Part shown: piece by piece, positions 40,817 to 49,636 of the stretch | How the letters are laid out: every line of letters begins with the position of its first letter | Position numbering within the stretch: the stretch's first letter is position 1 | Assembly: GCF_027922005.1 (NCBI RefSeq) | Contig: NZ_BSEV01000020.1 | Coordinates: 62,001 to 126,000, forward strand | Reading direction: 5' to 3' | Length of the DNA: 64,000 bases | Origin: Streptosporangium carneum | GTDB lineage: Bacteria > Actinomycetota > Actinomycetes > Streptosporangiales > Streptosporangiaceae | Position numbers and translations under genes: made by a program | Notes under the pieces: generated by a model | Database searches by the model: none | What the model was told of the DNA's origin: nothing | The model's input: only the letters and a program-made list of their open reading frames with translations

Positions 40817-43399
40817 GTGAGAGCAATCCGTAGGTTCACTGTCCGCACCGTCCTTCCACCGGAGCTGGCCCCCCTCGGCGAGCTTGTGCACAATTTGCGC
40901 TGGTCATGGCACCCCGAGACCCTCGATCTGTTCGCCGAGGTCGATCCGGCGATCTGGGAGCGGGTCGGCCACGACCCGGTCGCGCTGCTGGGCGCCGTCG
41001 AGGCGAGCCGTCTGCGCGAGCTGGCGTCCGACCGCCGCTTTCTCAGACGCGTCGCGGACGCGGCCGACGACCTCCGCGAGTACATGACCGCGCCCCGCTG
41101 GTACCAGACCATCGCCGACGCTCCCCGGGCCGTCGCCTACTTCTCCCCCGAGTACGGCATCGCCGCCGCGCTGCCGCAGTACTCCGGGGGCCTGGGAATC
41201 CTCGCGGGCGACCACCTCAAGGCCGCCAGCGACCTCGGCGTGCCGATCCTGGCCGTCGGCCTGCTGTACCACCACGGCTACTTCACCCAGTCCCTCTCAC
41301 CGGAGGGCTGGCAGCTCGAGCACTACCCATCCCTGGACCCCGGCGGGCTGCCGCTGACCCTCCTGAAGGAGGAGGACGGCACGCCGGTCCGCGTCGCGAT
41401 CGGCCTGCCCGACCGCCGCACCCTGCACGCCCAGGTGTGGGTGGCCCAGGTCGGCCGGGTCCCGCTGCTGCTGCTCGACTCCGACGTCGCGGAGAACGAC
41501 CCCGCCGCGCGCGACGTCACCGACCGGCTGTACGGCGGAGGCACCGACCACCGCCTGATGCAGGAGCTGCTGCTGGGCGTCGGCGGCGTCCGCGCCATCC
41601 GGGCCTACTCCCGCGTCAGCGGCCACCCGGAGCCCGAGGTCTTCCACACCAACGAGGGCCACGCGGGCTTCCTCGGCCTCGAGCGCATCCGTGAGCTCAC
41701 CGAGGCCAGGCTCTCCTTCGACGAGGCGCTCGAGGCGGTCCGCGCCGGCACGGTCTTCACCACGCACACCCCCGTCCCCGCGGGGATCGACCGCTTCCCG
41801 GCCGAGATGATCGCCCGCCAGTTCGGCGGGGACAACGCCTGGCCGACGGTCCCGGTCGAGCGCATCCTGGAGCTCGGCGCGGAGGACGAACCGGGCAAGT
41901 TCAACATGGCCGCGATGGGCATGCGCCTGGCCCAGCGGGTCAACGGCGTCTCCGAGTTGCACGGCGCGGTCAGCCGCGAGATGTTCCAGGGCCTGTGGCC
42001 GGGCTTCGACGCCGCCGAGATCCCGATCGGGTCGATCACCAACGGCGTGCACGCGCCGACCTGGGTCGGCCGCGAGATCATGGAGCTGGCGGGCAGGGAG
42101 CTGCCGACCCTGGTCGAGCGGGCCCAGGGCTGGGAGGGTCTCAACAAGATCTCCGACGTGGACGTCTGGAGCATCAGGGGCAGGCTGCGGGCCCGCCTCG
42201 TCGAGGCGGCCAGGCAGCGGCTGCGCAGGTCCTGGCTCGACAGGGGCGTCTCGCGCGCCGAGCTCGGCTGGATCGACGACGCCCTCGACCCTGACGTGCT
42301 GACCATCGGCTTCGCCCGCAGGGTGCCCTCGTACAAGCGGCTCACCCTGATGCTGAACGACCCCGAGCGACTCAGGGAGCTGCTCCTCGACCCGGAGAAG
42401 CCGGTCCAGATCGTGATCGCGGGCAAGGCGCACCCGGCGGACGAGGGCGGCAAGAAGCTCATCCAGCAGATCGTGAAGTTCACCGACGGGGAGGACGTGC
42501 GGCACCGCATCGTCTTCCTGCCCGACTACGACATGGCTCTGGGCCAGCTGCTCGTCCAGGGCTGCGACGTGTGGATGAACAACCCGCTGCGCCCCCTGGA
42601 GGCGTGCGGCACCTCCGGGATGAAGGCCGCGCTGAACGGCGGCCTCAACCTGTCCATCCGCGACGGCTGGTGGGACGAGTGGTACGACGGCACCAACGGC
42701 TGGGCCATCCCCACCGCCGACGGCGTCGCCGACCCCGACCGCCGCGACGAACTGGAGGCGAACGCCCTCTACGACCTGATCGACCACGAGGTGGCCGACC
42801 GGTTCTACGACCGTGCCTCCGACGGCCTGCCGCTGCGCTGGCTGGAGATGGTCCGGCACACCCTGACCTCGCTGGGCCCCAAGGTCCTCGCGGGCCGGAT
42901 GCTCCGCGACTACGTGATCGACCTCTACGCCCCGGCGGCCGGGTCCGCGCGGGCCCTGTCCGCCGACGGGTACGACCCGGCCAAGCACTTCGCCGCCTGG
43001 AAGCTCAGGGTCCACCAGGCGTGGCCCGGGGTGCGGGTCGAGCACGTCGAGGCCTCGAACCTGGGCGACACCCCCGAGGTGGGGGCGTCCCTGGAGCTGC
43101 GGGCGACCATCGCCCTGGGCGACCTGCAGCCCTCCGACATCCGTGTCCAGGCCGCCTACGGTCCCGTCGGGCTGCACGACGAGCTGGTCGGCCCCTCCTA
43201 CTCCGACCTGGCCCTGGAGACGGAGGCGGACGACGGCAAGGCGGTCTTCAGCGGCACGGTCCCCCTCGAACGCACCGGCTCCTTCGGCTACACCGTCAGG
43301 GTCGTGCCCGACCACCCCCTCGTGGTCGCGCCCTCCGAGCTGGGACTGATCGCGGTCCCCGAGGAACCCGTCGGCATGACCAACGGCACCCTGCGCTGA
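40817..43399 (+). CDS. glgP: Alpha-glucan (glycogen) phosphorylase
   Basis: An 860-residue GT35 enzyme releasing glucose-1-phosphate from glycogen. The N-terminal DUF3417 cap (about 12-120) includes LVHNLRWSWHPET. Actinobacterial phosphorylases carry this cap. The PLP lysine is K603 in ACGTSGMKAALNGG. Other family motifs are YFSPEYGI and GGLGILAGDHLKA (about 110-138) and FARRVPSYKR near 500. The C-terminal 110 residues form a beta-rich domain. Start GTG at 40817. It is divergent from glgE, pairing breakdown with synthesis. Confidence 0.94.
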   Translation: MRAIRRFTVRTVLPPELAPLGELVHNLRWSWHPETLDLFAEVDPAIWERVGHDPVALLGAVEASRLRELASDRRFLRRVADAADDLREYMTAPRWYQTIADAPRAVAYFSPEYGIAAALPQYSGGLGILAGDHLKAASDLGVPILAVGLLYHHGYFTQSLSPEGWQLEHYPSLDPGGLPLTLLKEEDGTPVRVAIGLPDRRTLHAQVWVAQVGRVPLLLLDSDVAENDPAARDVTDRLYGGGTDHRLMQELLLGVGGVRAIRAYSRVSGHPEPEVFHTNEGHAGFLGLERIRELTEARLSFDEALEAVRAGTVFTTHTPVPAGIDRFPAEMIARQFGGDNAWPTVPVERILELGAEDEPGKFNMAAMGMRLAQRVNGVSELHGAVSREMFQGLWPGFDAAEIPIGSITNGVHAPTWVGREIMELAGRELPTLVERAQGWEGLNKISDVDVWSIRGRLRARLVEAARQRLRRSWLDRGVSRAELGWIDDALDPDVLTIGFARRVPSYKRLTLMLNDPERLRELLLDPEKPVQIVIAGKAHPADEGGKKLIQQIVKFTDGEDVRHRIVFLPDYDMALGQLLVQGCDVWMNNPLRPLEACGTSGMKAALNGGLNLSIRDGWWDEWYDGTNGWAIPTADGVADPDRRDELEANALYDLIDHEVADRFYDRASDGLPLRWLEMVRHTLTSLGPKVLAGRMLRDYVIDLYAPAAGSARALSADGYDPAKHFAAWKLRVHQAWPGVRVEHVEASNLGDTPEVGASLELRATIALGDLQPSDIRVQAAYGPVGLHDELVGPSYSDLALETEADDGKAVFSGTVPLERTGSFGYTVRVVPDHPLVVAPSELGLIAVPEEPVGMTNGTLR

Positions 43400-43407
43400 C
43401 CCGGACC

Positions 43408-43439
43408 GTCCGGGGCGGGTTCGCGGACCCGCCCCGGAC
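43408..43439 (+). terminator. Terminator after glgP
   Basis: A perfect 13-bp stem (43408-43420 with 43427-43439) with loop TCGCGG, 9 nt past the stop. Confidence 0.8.
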
Positions 43440-43629
43440 GCCTCGGCCCCGCCCGGCGTCCGCTCCCGGGGTCCCGGAGGGACGGCTGTGTTCACCGATC
43501 GGGAAAGGCGACGGCTGAAACCCTTCTGATCAGGCAAAACGCGCCCACAGAGCTTTCCGGGGCCGTTCTTTCCCGCGCCGAGGGGGGAATGGCTATAGCG
43601 CCGAGATCCCGCAGACCCCGGAGAGAAGA

Positions 43630-45750
43630 TTGAACGCCTGGACGTTCGAAGGACAGCCCGGCGCACTGGGTGACACCACGGTGACCCTGGTCGAAGGCGG
43701 CTCCTTCTGCGTGTGCTCCCGCAGCGGGGACATCCTGCAAGGCGGCGCGCAGGGGGTCTACCACGCCGACACCCGGCTGCTGTCCCGCTGGGAGCTGAGG
43801 GTCGACGAGGTGGCGGTCGAGCCGCTCAGGGTGCTGGCGGGCGAGCCGTACCACGCGACGTTCGTCGGCAGGGCCGCGCCGCGTCCAGGGCGGGCGGAGA
43901 GCAGCCTGCTGGTGATCAGGGACCGGTACGTCGGCGGAGGCCTCCGCGAGGACCTGACCCTGCGCAACCTCTCGGACGAGCCCGCCGGATGCGTGGTCGA
44001 CCTCCACATCGGCTCCGACGTGGCCGACCTCTTCGAGGTGAAGGCGGGCCGGGTCCGGCACGTCACCGACGTGGAGATGACGGCCGACAGGTCGGGGCTG
44101 CTGATCTTCTCCGCCACCCGGTCGCGCGGGACGAGGGTGGTCACCGAGCCCGCGCCGTTCGCCGTGCCCGGCGTGCTCATCTTCAGGGTCGTCGTCCCCG
44201 CGCGGGGCGAGTGGAAGGCGACGCTGCAGGTCAACCCGATCCTGGAGGGGGAGGAGTCGCCCGCCTGGTTCTCCACCCACCGCCCGGTCGAGCACGCGGA
44301 GCCCGCCAGGCGCCGCGCCGACTGGGAGCGCCTCAGCCCGTCCGTCACCACCTCCAACCGCGCCCTGTCCCAGGTGATCCACCGCTCGCGGGAGGACCTG
44401 GGGGCGCTGCGTCTCTTCGAGCCCGAGCGGCCGGAGGAGCCGCCGACGATCGCGGCGGGCGCTCCCTGGTTCATGACGCTGTTCGGCCGTGACTCGCTGC
44501 TGACCTCGTGGATGGCGCTGCCGCTCGACCAGTCGCTGGCGCTGGGCACGCTGCGCCGCCTCGCCAGACTCCAGGGCAAGGTCGACGACCCGCTCACCGA
44601 GGAGGAGCCGGGCAAGATCCTGCACGAGCTGCGTTTCGGCGTGCAGACGGGCGCCTCGCCGCACGGCGGTCACGCGTACTACGGCTCGGTCGACTCGACC
44701 CCGCTGTTCGTGATGCTCCTGGGCGAACTGCGCCGCTGGGGGGTGCACGAGCAGGCGGTCGAGGAGCTCATGCCGTACGCCGACGACGCCCTTGACTGGA
44801 TCACCAGGTCGGCGGACCCGTTCCTGTCCTACCGCCGCAGGACCGACCAGGGCCTGATCAACCAGGGCTGGAAGGACTCCTTCGACGGGGTCAACTTCGC
44901 CGACGGCACGCTGGCCCGCGCCCCCATCGCCCTGGCCGAGGTCCAGGGCTACGTCTACGCCGCCTACATCGCGCGCGCCCACTTCGCCCACCAGGCGGGC
45001 GACACCGGCCTGGAGGAGGAGTGGAACGCCCGCGCGACCCGGATCAGGGACGCGTTCAACGAGCGCTTCTGGCTGCCGGGCCGGGGATACTACGCCGTCG
45101 GGCTCGACGGCGCGGGACGCCCCATCGACAGCCTCGCCTCCAACATGGGGCACTGCCTGTGGACGGGCATCGTGGACGAGGACCGGGCCGCCTCCGTCGC
45201 CGAGCACCTGCTCTCGCCGGAGATGTTCACCGGGTACGGCGTGCGCACCCTGGCCTCCACCATGGGCGCCTACAACCCCATGAGCTACCACAACGGCTCC
45301 GTCTGGCCGCACGACAACGCGCTGATCGCGGCAGGTCTGATGCGCTACGGCTTCGCCGACGAGGCCAAGCGGATCGCCTTCGGCCTGCTGGACGCGGCGG
45401 AGGTCTTCGGCTGGCGGCTGCCCGAGCTGTTCTGCGGCTTCGACCGCGCCGAGTTCGCCTGGCCGGTGCCGTACCCGACCTCCTGCTCCCCGCAGGCGTG
45501 GGCCGCCGCGACTCCCATCCATCTCGTCCGCACCCTGCTCCGCCTGGACCCGTGGATCCCCCACGGCCGGGTCTGGGTCGACCCGGTCGGGCTCGAACGG
45601 CTGCGCGTCACCGGCCTGCCCCTCGACGGCTCCCGCGTCACGATCGAGGTCGACGGTTCCGAGGTCTCCGTCACCGGTCTGCCCGAGGGGATCACCCTGC
45701 TCAACGAACCGCGCCACCCCACGACCGCCTCCCTGCGACACGTCCCCTGA
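43630..45750 (+). CDS. Glycogen debranching enzyme-like amylo-alpha-1,6-glucosidase
   Basis: A 706-residue protein. The N-terminal glycogen-debranching domain (about 20-215) starts SFCVCSRSGDILQGGAQGVYHADTRLLSRWEL. The C-terminal (alpha/alpha)6 toroid (about 245-640) has APWFMTLFGRDSLLTSW, NQGWKDSFDGV and GSVWPHDNALIA, the GH15/GH133-like catalytic clefts. Acidic residues there (D in GRDS, D in WKDS) are probable active-site candidates. It trims branches left by phosphorylase. The start is TTG at 43630 after GGAGAGAAG. The frame opens no earlier. Confidence 0.88.
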   Translation: MNAWTFEGQPGALGDTTVTLVEGGSFCVCSRSGDILQGGAQGVYHADTRLLSRWELRVDEVAVEPLRVLAGEPYHATFVGRAAPRPGRAESSLLVIRDRYVGGGLREDLTLRNLSDEPAGCVVDLHIGSDVADLFEVKAGRVRHVTDVEMTADRSGLLIFSATRSRGTRVVTEPAPFAVPGVLIFRVVVPARGEWKATLQVNPILEGEESPAWFSTHRPVEHAEPARRRADWERLSPSVTTSNRALSQVIHRSREDLGALRLFEPERPEEPPTIAAGAPWFMTLFGRDSLLTSWMALPLDQSLALGTLRRLARLQGKVDDPLTEEEPGKILHELRFGVQTGASPHGGHAYYGSVDSTPLFVMLLGELRRWGVHEQAVEELMPYADDALDWITRSADPFLSYRRRTDQGLINQGWKDSFDGVNFADGTLARAPIALAEVQGYVYAAYIARAHFAHQAGDTGLEEEWNARATRIRDAFNERFWLPGRGYYAVGLDGAGRPIDSLASNMGHCLWTGIVDEDRAASVAEHLLSPEMFTGYGVRTLASTMGAYNPMSYHNGSVWPHDNALIAAGLMRYGFADEAKRIAFGLLDAAEVFGWRLPELFCGFDRAEFAWPVPYPTSCSPQAWAAATPIHLVRTLLRLDPWIPHGRVWVDPVGLERLRVTGLPLDGSRVTIEVDGSEVSVTGLPEGITLLNEPRHPTTASLRHVP

Positions 45751-45807
45751 CAGCTCGTCACTCGATTCGGATTCTTCGCGGGCCGGACGGCCGTAGGTGA
45801 GGTTGAC

Positions 45808-46914
45808 ATGATTGCCGTAACAGGTGTTCCCCGCCGGCGTGACGCGATGCGGATCGTCATGGTCGCGCCTCCCTGGTACGACGTGCCGCCCAGGGGGTAC
45901 GGGGGCATCGAGTCGATGCTCGCCGAGCTGGTCGCGGGGCTGTCCCGGCGCGGGCACGACATCACCCTGATCGGGGCCGGCAGGGCGGGGACGTCCGCCA
46001 GGTTCCTGGCCACCTACGCCGAGCCGCCCTCCGAGCGGATCGGCGAGCCCATGCCCGAGGTGCTGCACGCGGCCAAGGCGTACGCCCTGGCGGTCGACGT
46101 CGACGCAGACATCGTCCACGACCACTCGCTGGCCGGGCCGCTGAGCGCGGCGGCGCGGGCGGTGCCGACCCTGGTCACCTGCCACGGCGAGGTCAACGGT
46201 GAGCTGGGGGAGTACTACCGGGCACTCGGCCCCGCCGTGTCGACGGTCGCCATCTCCGAGGCCCAGCGGCGGCTCGCCCCCGACCTCACGTGGGCGGGGG
46301 TGGTCCACAACGCCGTCGAGACCGAGTCCTTCCCCTTCGGGGAGCGCAAGGAGGACTGGGTGCTGTGGCTCGGCAGGCTCAACGAGGACAAGGGGGCGCA
46401 CCTGGCCATCGACGCCGCCAGGGCGGCCGGGCGCAGGATCCTGCTGGCGGGCAAGCTCACCGAGCAGGCCGAGCACGACTACTTCGAGCGGGAGGTCAGG
46501 CCCAGGCTCGGCCCCGACGCCGAGTACCTCGGGCAGGCGGACGCGAGCCGCAAACGCGAGCTGCTGGCGGCGGCCCGCTGCCTGCTCTTCCCGATCCGCT
46601 GGGAGGAGCCGTTCGGCATGGTCATGATCGAGGCCATGGCCTGCGGCACCCCGGTGGTCGCGCTGAACCGGGGGGCGGTGCCCGAGGTGGTCGTCGACGG
46701 CGTCACCGGGTTCGTCAGGAACGAGGTCGAGGAGCTTCCCGAGGCCGTCGAGGCGGCGGGCGCGCTCGACCCGCGCGCCTGCAGGTTCCACGTCGCGGAG
46801 AACTTCGACGTCGAGGTGATGACCGCCGGGTACGAGAGGGTCTACCGCCGGGTGATCACCACCTCGGCCGAGCCGGAGGAGGGGACGAGGGACCTGGCGC
46901 TGCCCGTCACATGA
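45808..46914 (+). CDS. GT4-family glycosyltransferase
   Basis: A 368-residue GT-B fold transferase. The N-terminal domain starts RIVMVAPPWYDVPPRGYGGIE, a nucleotide-sugar GT4 opening with the GG(I/T)E loop. The C-terminal donor site has the EX7E motif E267-PFGMVMI-E275 followed by AMACGTPVVA. Neighbours suggest a role in glucan or trehalose-related metabolism, but the acceptor is unknown. The ATG at 45808 follows GGTGAGG; an internal ATG at 45847 is the alternative. Confidence 0.85.
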   Translation: MIAVTGVPRRRDAMRIVMVAPPWYDVPPRGYGGIESMLAELVAGLSRRGHDITLIGAGRAGTSARFLATYAEPPSERIGEPMPEVLHAAKAYALAVDVDADIVHDHSLAGPLSAAARAVPTLVTCHGEVNGELGEYYRALGPAVSTVAISEAQRRLAPDLTWAGVVHNAVETESFPFGERKEDWVLWLGRLNEDKGAHLAIDAARAAGRRILLAGKLTEQAEHDYFEREVRPRLGPDAEYLGQADASRKRELLAAARCLLFPIRWEEPFGMVMIEAMACGTPVVALNRGAVPEVVVDGVTGFVRNEVEELPEAVEAAGALDPRACRFHVAENFDVEVMTAGYERVYRRVITTSAEPEEGTRDLALPVT

Positions 46915-46955
46915 TCCGGGCCCTATGTTGGTCTGGCGAGGCCGGTCCACCGGCG

Positions 46956-47053
46956 CCGGTGTGACGGTGCCGATGTGACGGCGCCGGTGTGACGGCGCCG
47001 GCGCGGCGGCGTGCACGTGACGCCGCCCGCGTGACGGCGTTCGCATGACGGCA
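46956..47053. repeat. Seven tandem copies of a degenerate 14-bp unit
   Basis: Consecutive 14-mers of the type CCGGTGTGACGGCG run from 46956 to 47053 with no gaps. Copies 1-3 are almost identical; copies 4-7 drift. The array fills the space before the enoyl-CoA hydratase gene and ends 21 bp before its chosen start. Confidence 0.8.
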
Positions 47054-47074
47054 TCTCCTGCGGAAGGGACGACC

Positions 47075-47848
47075 ATGGGTGAGTTCGTGCGCGTTGAGAA
47101 GGCTGACGGGGTCGCGACGATCAGGCTCGACCGGCCGAAGATGAACGCGCTCAACCGGCAGACGCAGGCCGAGATCGCGGAGTGCGCCCGGCAGGTGGAC
47201 GCCGATCCCGAGGTGTACGCCGTGGTGCTCTACGGAGGGGAGCGGGTCTTCGCGGCGGGCGCCGACGTCAAGGAGATGGCGGACATGCCGTACGCCGAGA
47301 TGGCCCTGTACTCGGCGACCCTGCAGGACTGCTTCACCGCCGTGGCGAGGATCGGCAAGCCGGTCGTCGCGGCGGTCACCGGCTACGCGCTGGGCGGCGG
47401 GTGCGAGCTGGCCCTGTGCGCCGACATCCGGATCGCGGGCGAGTCGGCCAAGCTCGGCCAGCCGGAGATCCTGCTCGGCATCATCCCCGGCGCGGGAGGC
47501 ACCCAGCGGCTTCCCCGGCTGATCGGCCCCGCGAAGGCCAAGGACCTCATCTTCACCGGACGCCAGGTGACGGCGGAGGAGGCGCTGCGGATCGGCCTGG
47601 TCGACCTCGTCGTCCCGGACGCCGACGTCCACGCCGAGGCGCTCGCCTACGCCGCGCGCTTCGCCGGGGGGCCCGCCCTGGCCCTGCGCGCGGCCAAGCA
47701 GGCCGTCGACCGCGGCCTGGAGTCGGACCTGGACACAGGACTCGAGATCGAGCGCCTGCAGTTCTCCGCCCGGTTCGCCACCGAGGACGCCAGGATCGGC
47801 ATGCGCGCCTTCACGGAGAAGTCGCAGGCGAAGTTCACCGGCCGCTGA
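47075..47848 (+). CDS. Enoyl-CoA hydratase/isomerase (crotonase)
   Basis: A 257-residue crotonase. Both catalytic glutamates of hydratases are present: E111 (GGGCELALCAD) and E131 (GQPEILLGIIPGAGGTQRL), with the classical 20-residue spacing. The oxyanion hole includes AGADVKEM and GYALGGG. It should hydrate 2-enoyl-CoA in beta-oxidation. I prefer the ATG at 47075 (GGAAGGGA upstream) over 47045, which lies inside the tandem repeat array. The Ser/Thr-rich extension from the earlier ATG does not look conserved. Confidence 0.93.
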   Translation: MGEFVRVEKADGVATIRLDRPKMNALNRQTQAEIAECARQVDADPEVYAVVLYGGERVFAAGADVKEMADMPYAEMALYSATLQDCFTAVARIGKPVVAAVTGYALGGGCELALCADIRIAGESAKLGQPEILLGIIPGAGGTQRLPRLIGPAKAKDLIFTGRQVTAEEALRIGLVDLVVPDADVHAEALAYAARFAGGPALALRAAKQAVDRGLESDLDTGLEIERLQFSARFATEDARIGMRAFTEKSQAKFTGR

Positions 47849-47947
47849 CCGGTCCCTTCGAGCCGGTCTTTCCATGGCCTGTGCGGATTTCGGGAGCTTC
47901 GGAAGACCGTCCTGGTAGATCGTGCTTTGCCGGTATCGTGCCGGACT

Positions 47948-48382
47948 ATGGTGCGGTTGAGGAAACGCGCGCTGCTGCCTGCCCGGCTGCGGCGCGCGGT
48001 GCGCGGATGGTTCGACTCCCGATACATCTCCAGGGCCGACCATCGGCAGGACATCAAGGACGCGCTCTGGGAGGTCCAGACGCTGGCCAGGGAGGTCACC
48101 GCGCTGCGCGCCGAGGTCGACAGGCTCGGCGCGCGGGTGGACAGGACCGGGCCCGAGCAGGCGCAGGTGCGGCGCTGGGACGACGCCGACCGGCTGGCGC
48201 GGGAGACCGCGGTCGCCCTGGACCAGGTGCTGCAGAACGAGGTCCTGCTCTGGCAGGCCGTGGACGGCCTCAGACCGGACGGTCCCGCCCCGGGGACGCC
48301 TCCGGGGAACGGGCTCGCCGCGGGCGCGTCGCCGGGCGGCGCCTCCACGACGCTGGAACGCTCCCCGGGGAGCGCCGCGTGA
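47948..48382 (+). CDS. Small coiled-coil protein coupled to a PP-loop protein
   Basis: A 144-residue protein. A basic head (RLRKRALLPARLRRAVRGWF, about 3-22) leads into a predicted coiled coil (about 40-75, heptads in LWEVQTLAREVTALRAEVDRLGARV). A second helix and a Gly/Pro/Ala tail end it. The stop overlaps the GTG of the next gene (GTGA), so the two are stoichiometrically linked. I do not recognise the family. It may be an oligomerising partner of the PP-loop enzyme. Confidence 0.65.
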   Translation: MVRLRKRALLPARLRRAVRGWFDSRYISRADHRQDIKDALWEVQTLAREVTALRAEVDRLGARVDRTGPEQAQVRRWDDADRLARETAVALDQVLQNEVLLWQAVDGLRPDGPAPGTPPGNGLAAGASPGGASTTLERSPGSAA

Positions 48383-49602
48383 GGGTGACCTGGACCCAGG
48401 AGGGCGGCGTCATACGTCTCGCCTTCCGGCTGGACGCCGACGACTCCATCACCGGGTTCTGCGCCGACGGCCAGCCACTGAGACTGGCCACGAACTCCTG
48501 CAGGGTCGAACTGCCGAGCGTTCCCCGCGACGTCCACCCCGACCTGTCGGCCCTGGCCGCGTGGACGGTCGTCGCGCCGTGGACGCGGCGCGAGGTCACC
48601 TTCGACAGGCCGGTCTCGCCCGAGCTGGCCGCGGCGCTCCACGAGGGGTGGGGGGTCGAGGCGGGTCCCGTCGGCGGGACGCCGCGTTCGGGAAGCAGGC
48701 TGGCGATCTCCTACAGCGGCGGCGCGGACTCGGTCGCGGTGGCCGCGATGCTGCCCGACGCGCCGTTCGTGCACTTCCAGCGGGTCTCCCACCCCCGTGT
48801 GCCCAACCGCTGGACCCACTACCGTTCCGACGTCCTGGCCAAGCTGGCGGAGCGGACGGGGCGCGAGCTCACCGTCGTCCGCTCCGACCTGGAGTTCACG
48901 CTCGCCGAGCCCCGCCCCGGCTACCCCGAGCACCACGCCGTCGCCGTGGGGGCGCTGCTGCTGGCCGACGAGCTCGACCTCGGCGGCCTCGCCTTCGGCT
49001 ACGAGCTGGGCTCGCGCTGGCTCGGCGGAGACCGCTACCTGCTCAGATACACCCCGGACAATCCGATGTGGGCTCCGCACGGGGCCTGGGGCAGGGCCTT
49101 CGCCGCCGCCGGGCTGGACATCGTGCTCCCGGTCGGCGGGGTCAGCGAGGCCGTCACCATGCGTCTCGCCCTGGGCTCCGGGCTGCGTGAGCAGGTCCGC
49201 TGGTGCCTGCGGGGGGTCGACGGCCCCTGCGGGACCTGTGGCAAGTGCCTCTACAAGGAGCTCATCCAGGCCGCCGTCGAACGCCGCCCGCTGCACACCA
49301 CGGTCGGCCCGAAGCGCCCTGTCGCCCGCAAGTGGCAGGAGCCCCCGCCGTACGGCGGGCAGGAGATGATCGAGTACGGCTGCGCCAGGGTGCCGGGAAT
49401 CGAGGGCACGGTCTTCGGCAGGGCCGCGGGCTTCCTCGGCGCGACCGAGGCGTCGACGGCCTGGCTCGACCGCTGCTACCCGCCCGCCGTCCAGGAGATC
49501 CCCGAGCCGTGGCGCAAGCAGGTCCACGACTTCATGGCGGCGGAGGTCGGGTTCATGGACGACGCCCAGGCACGCCGCGTCGAGACCTGGGGGACGTCGT
49601 GA
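48379..49602 (+). CDS. QueC-like PP-loop ATP-pyrophosphatase family protein (DUF6395 type)
   Basis: A 407-residue protein. Residues 1-105 are a beta-rich N-terminal domain of unknown role. The PP-loop S113-G-G-A-D-S118 (SYSGGADS) opens an adenine-nucleotide alpha-hydrolase fold. Four cysteines, C276, C284, C287 and C290 (DGPCGTCGKCLYK), repeat the zinc-site spacing of QueC (7-cyano-7-deazaguanine synthase) almost exactly. No queC pathway genes (queD, queE) are nearby, and the N-terminal domain is extra. It probably adenylates a carboxylate or amide on an unknown substrate. DUF6395 is my recollection for this architecture. Confidence 0.7.
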   Translation: MRVTWTQEGGVIRLAFRLDADDSITGFCADGQPLRLATNSCRVELPSVPRDVHPDLSALAAWTVVAPWTRREVTFDRPVSPELAAALHEGWGVEAGPVGGTPRSGSRLAISYSGGADSVAVAAMLPDAPFVHFQRVSHPRVPNRWTHYRSDVLAKLAERTGRELTVVRSDLEFTLAEPRPGYPEHHAVAVGALLLADELDLGGLAFGYELGSRWLGGDRYLLRYTPDNPMWAPHGAWGRAFAAAGLDIVLPVGGVSEAVTMRLALGSGLREQVRWCLRGVDGPCGTCGKCLYKELIQAAVERRPLHTTVGPKRPVARKWQEPPPYGGQEMIEYGCARVPGIEGTVFGRAAGFLGATEASTAWLDRCYPPAVQEIPEPWRKQVHDFMAAEVGFMDDAQARRVETWGTS

Positions 49603-49636
49603 GGGCGCGCGGCGGGGAAGGCGCGCGGCCGATCCC

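Noticed and set aside
46956..47053. CRISPR array
   Set aside because: The 14-bp repeats are gapless and degenerate, without spacers or cas genes.
43492..47154. A 1220-codon open frame on the minus strand
   Set aside because: It runs antisense through the debranching enzyme and glycosyltransferase and shows no domain pattern, only Gly/Arg/Asp/His-rich shadow sequence.
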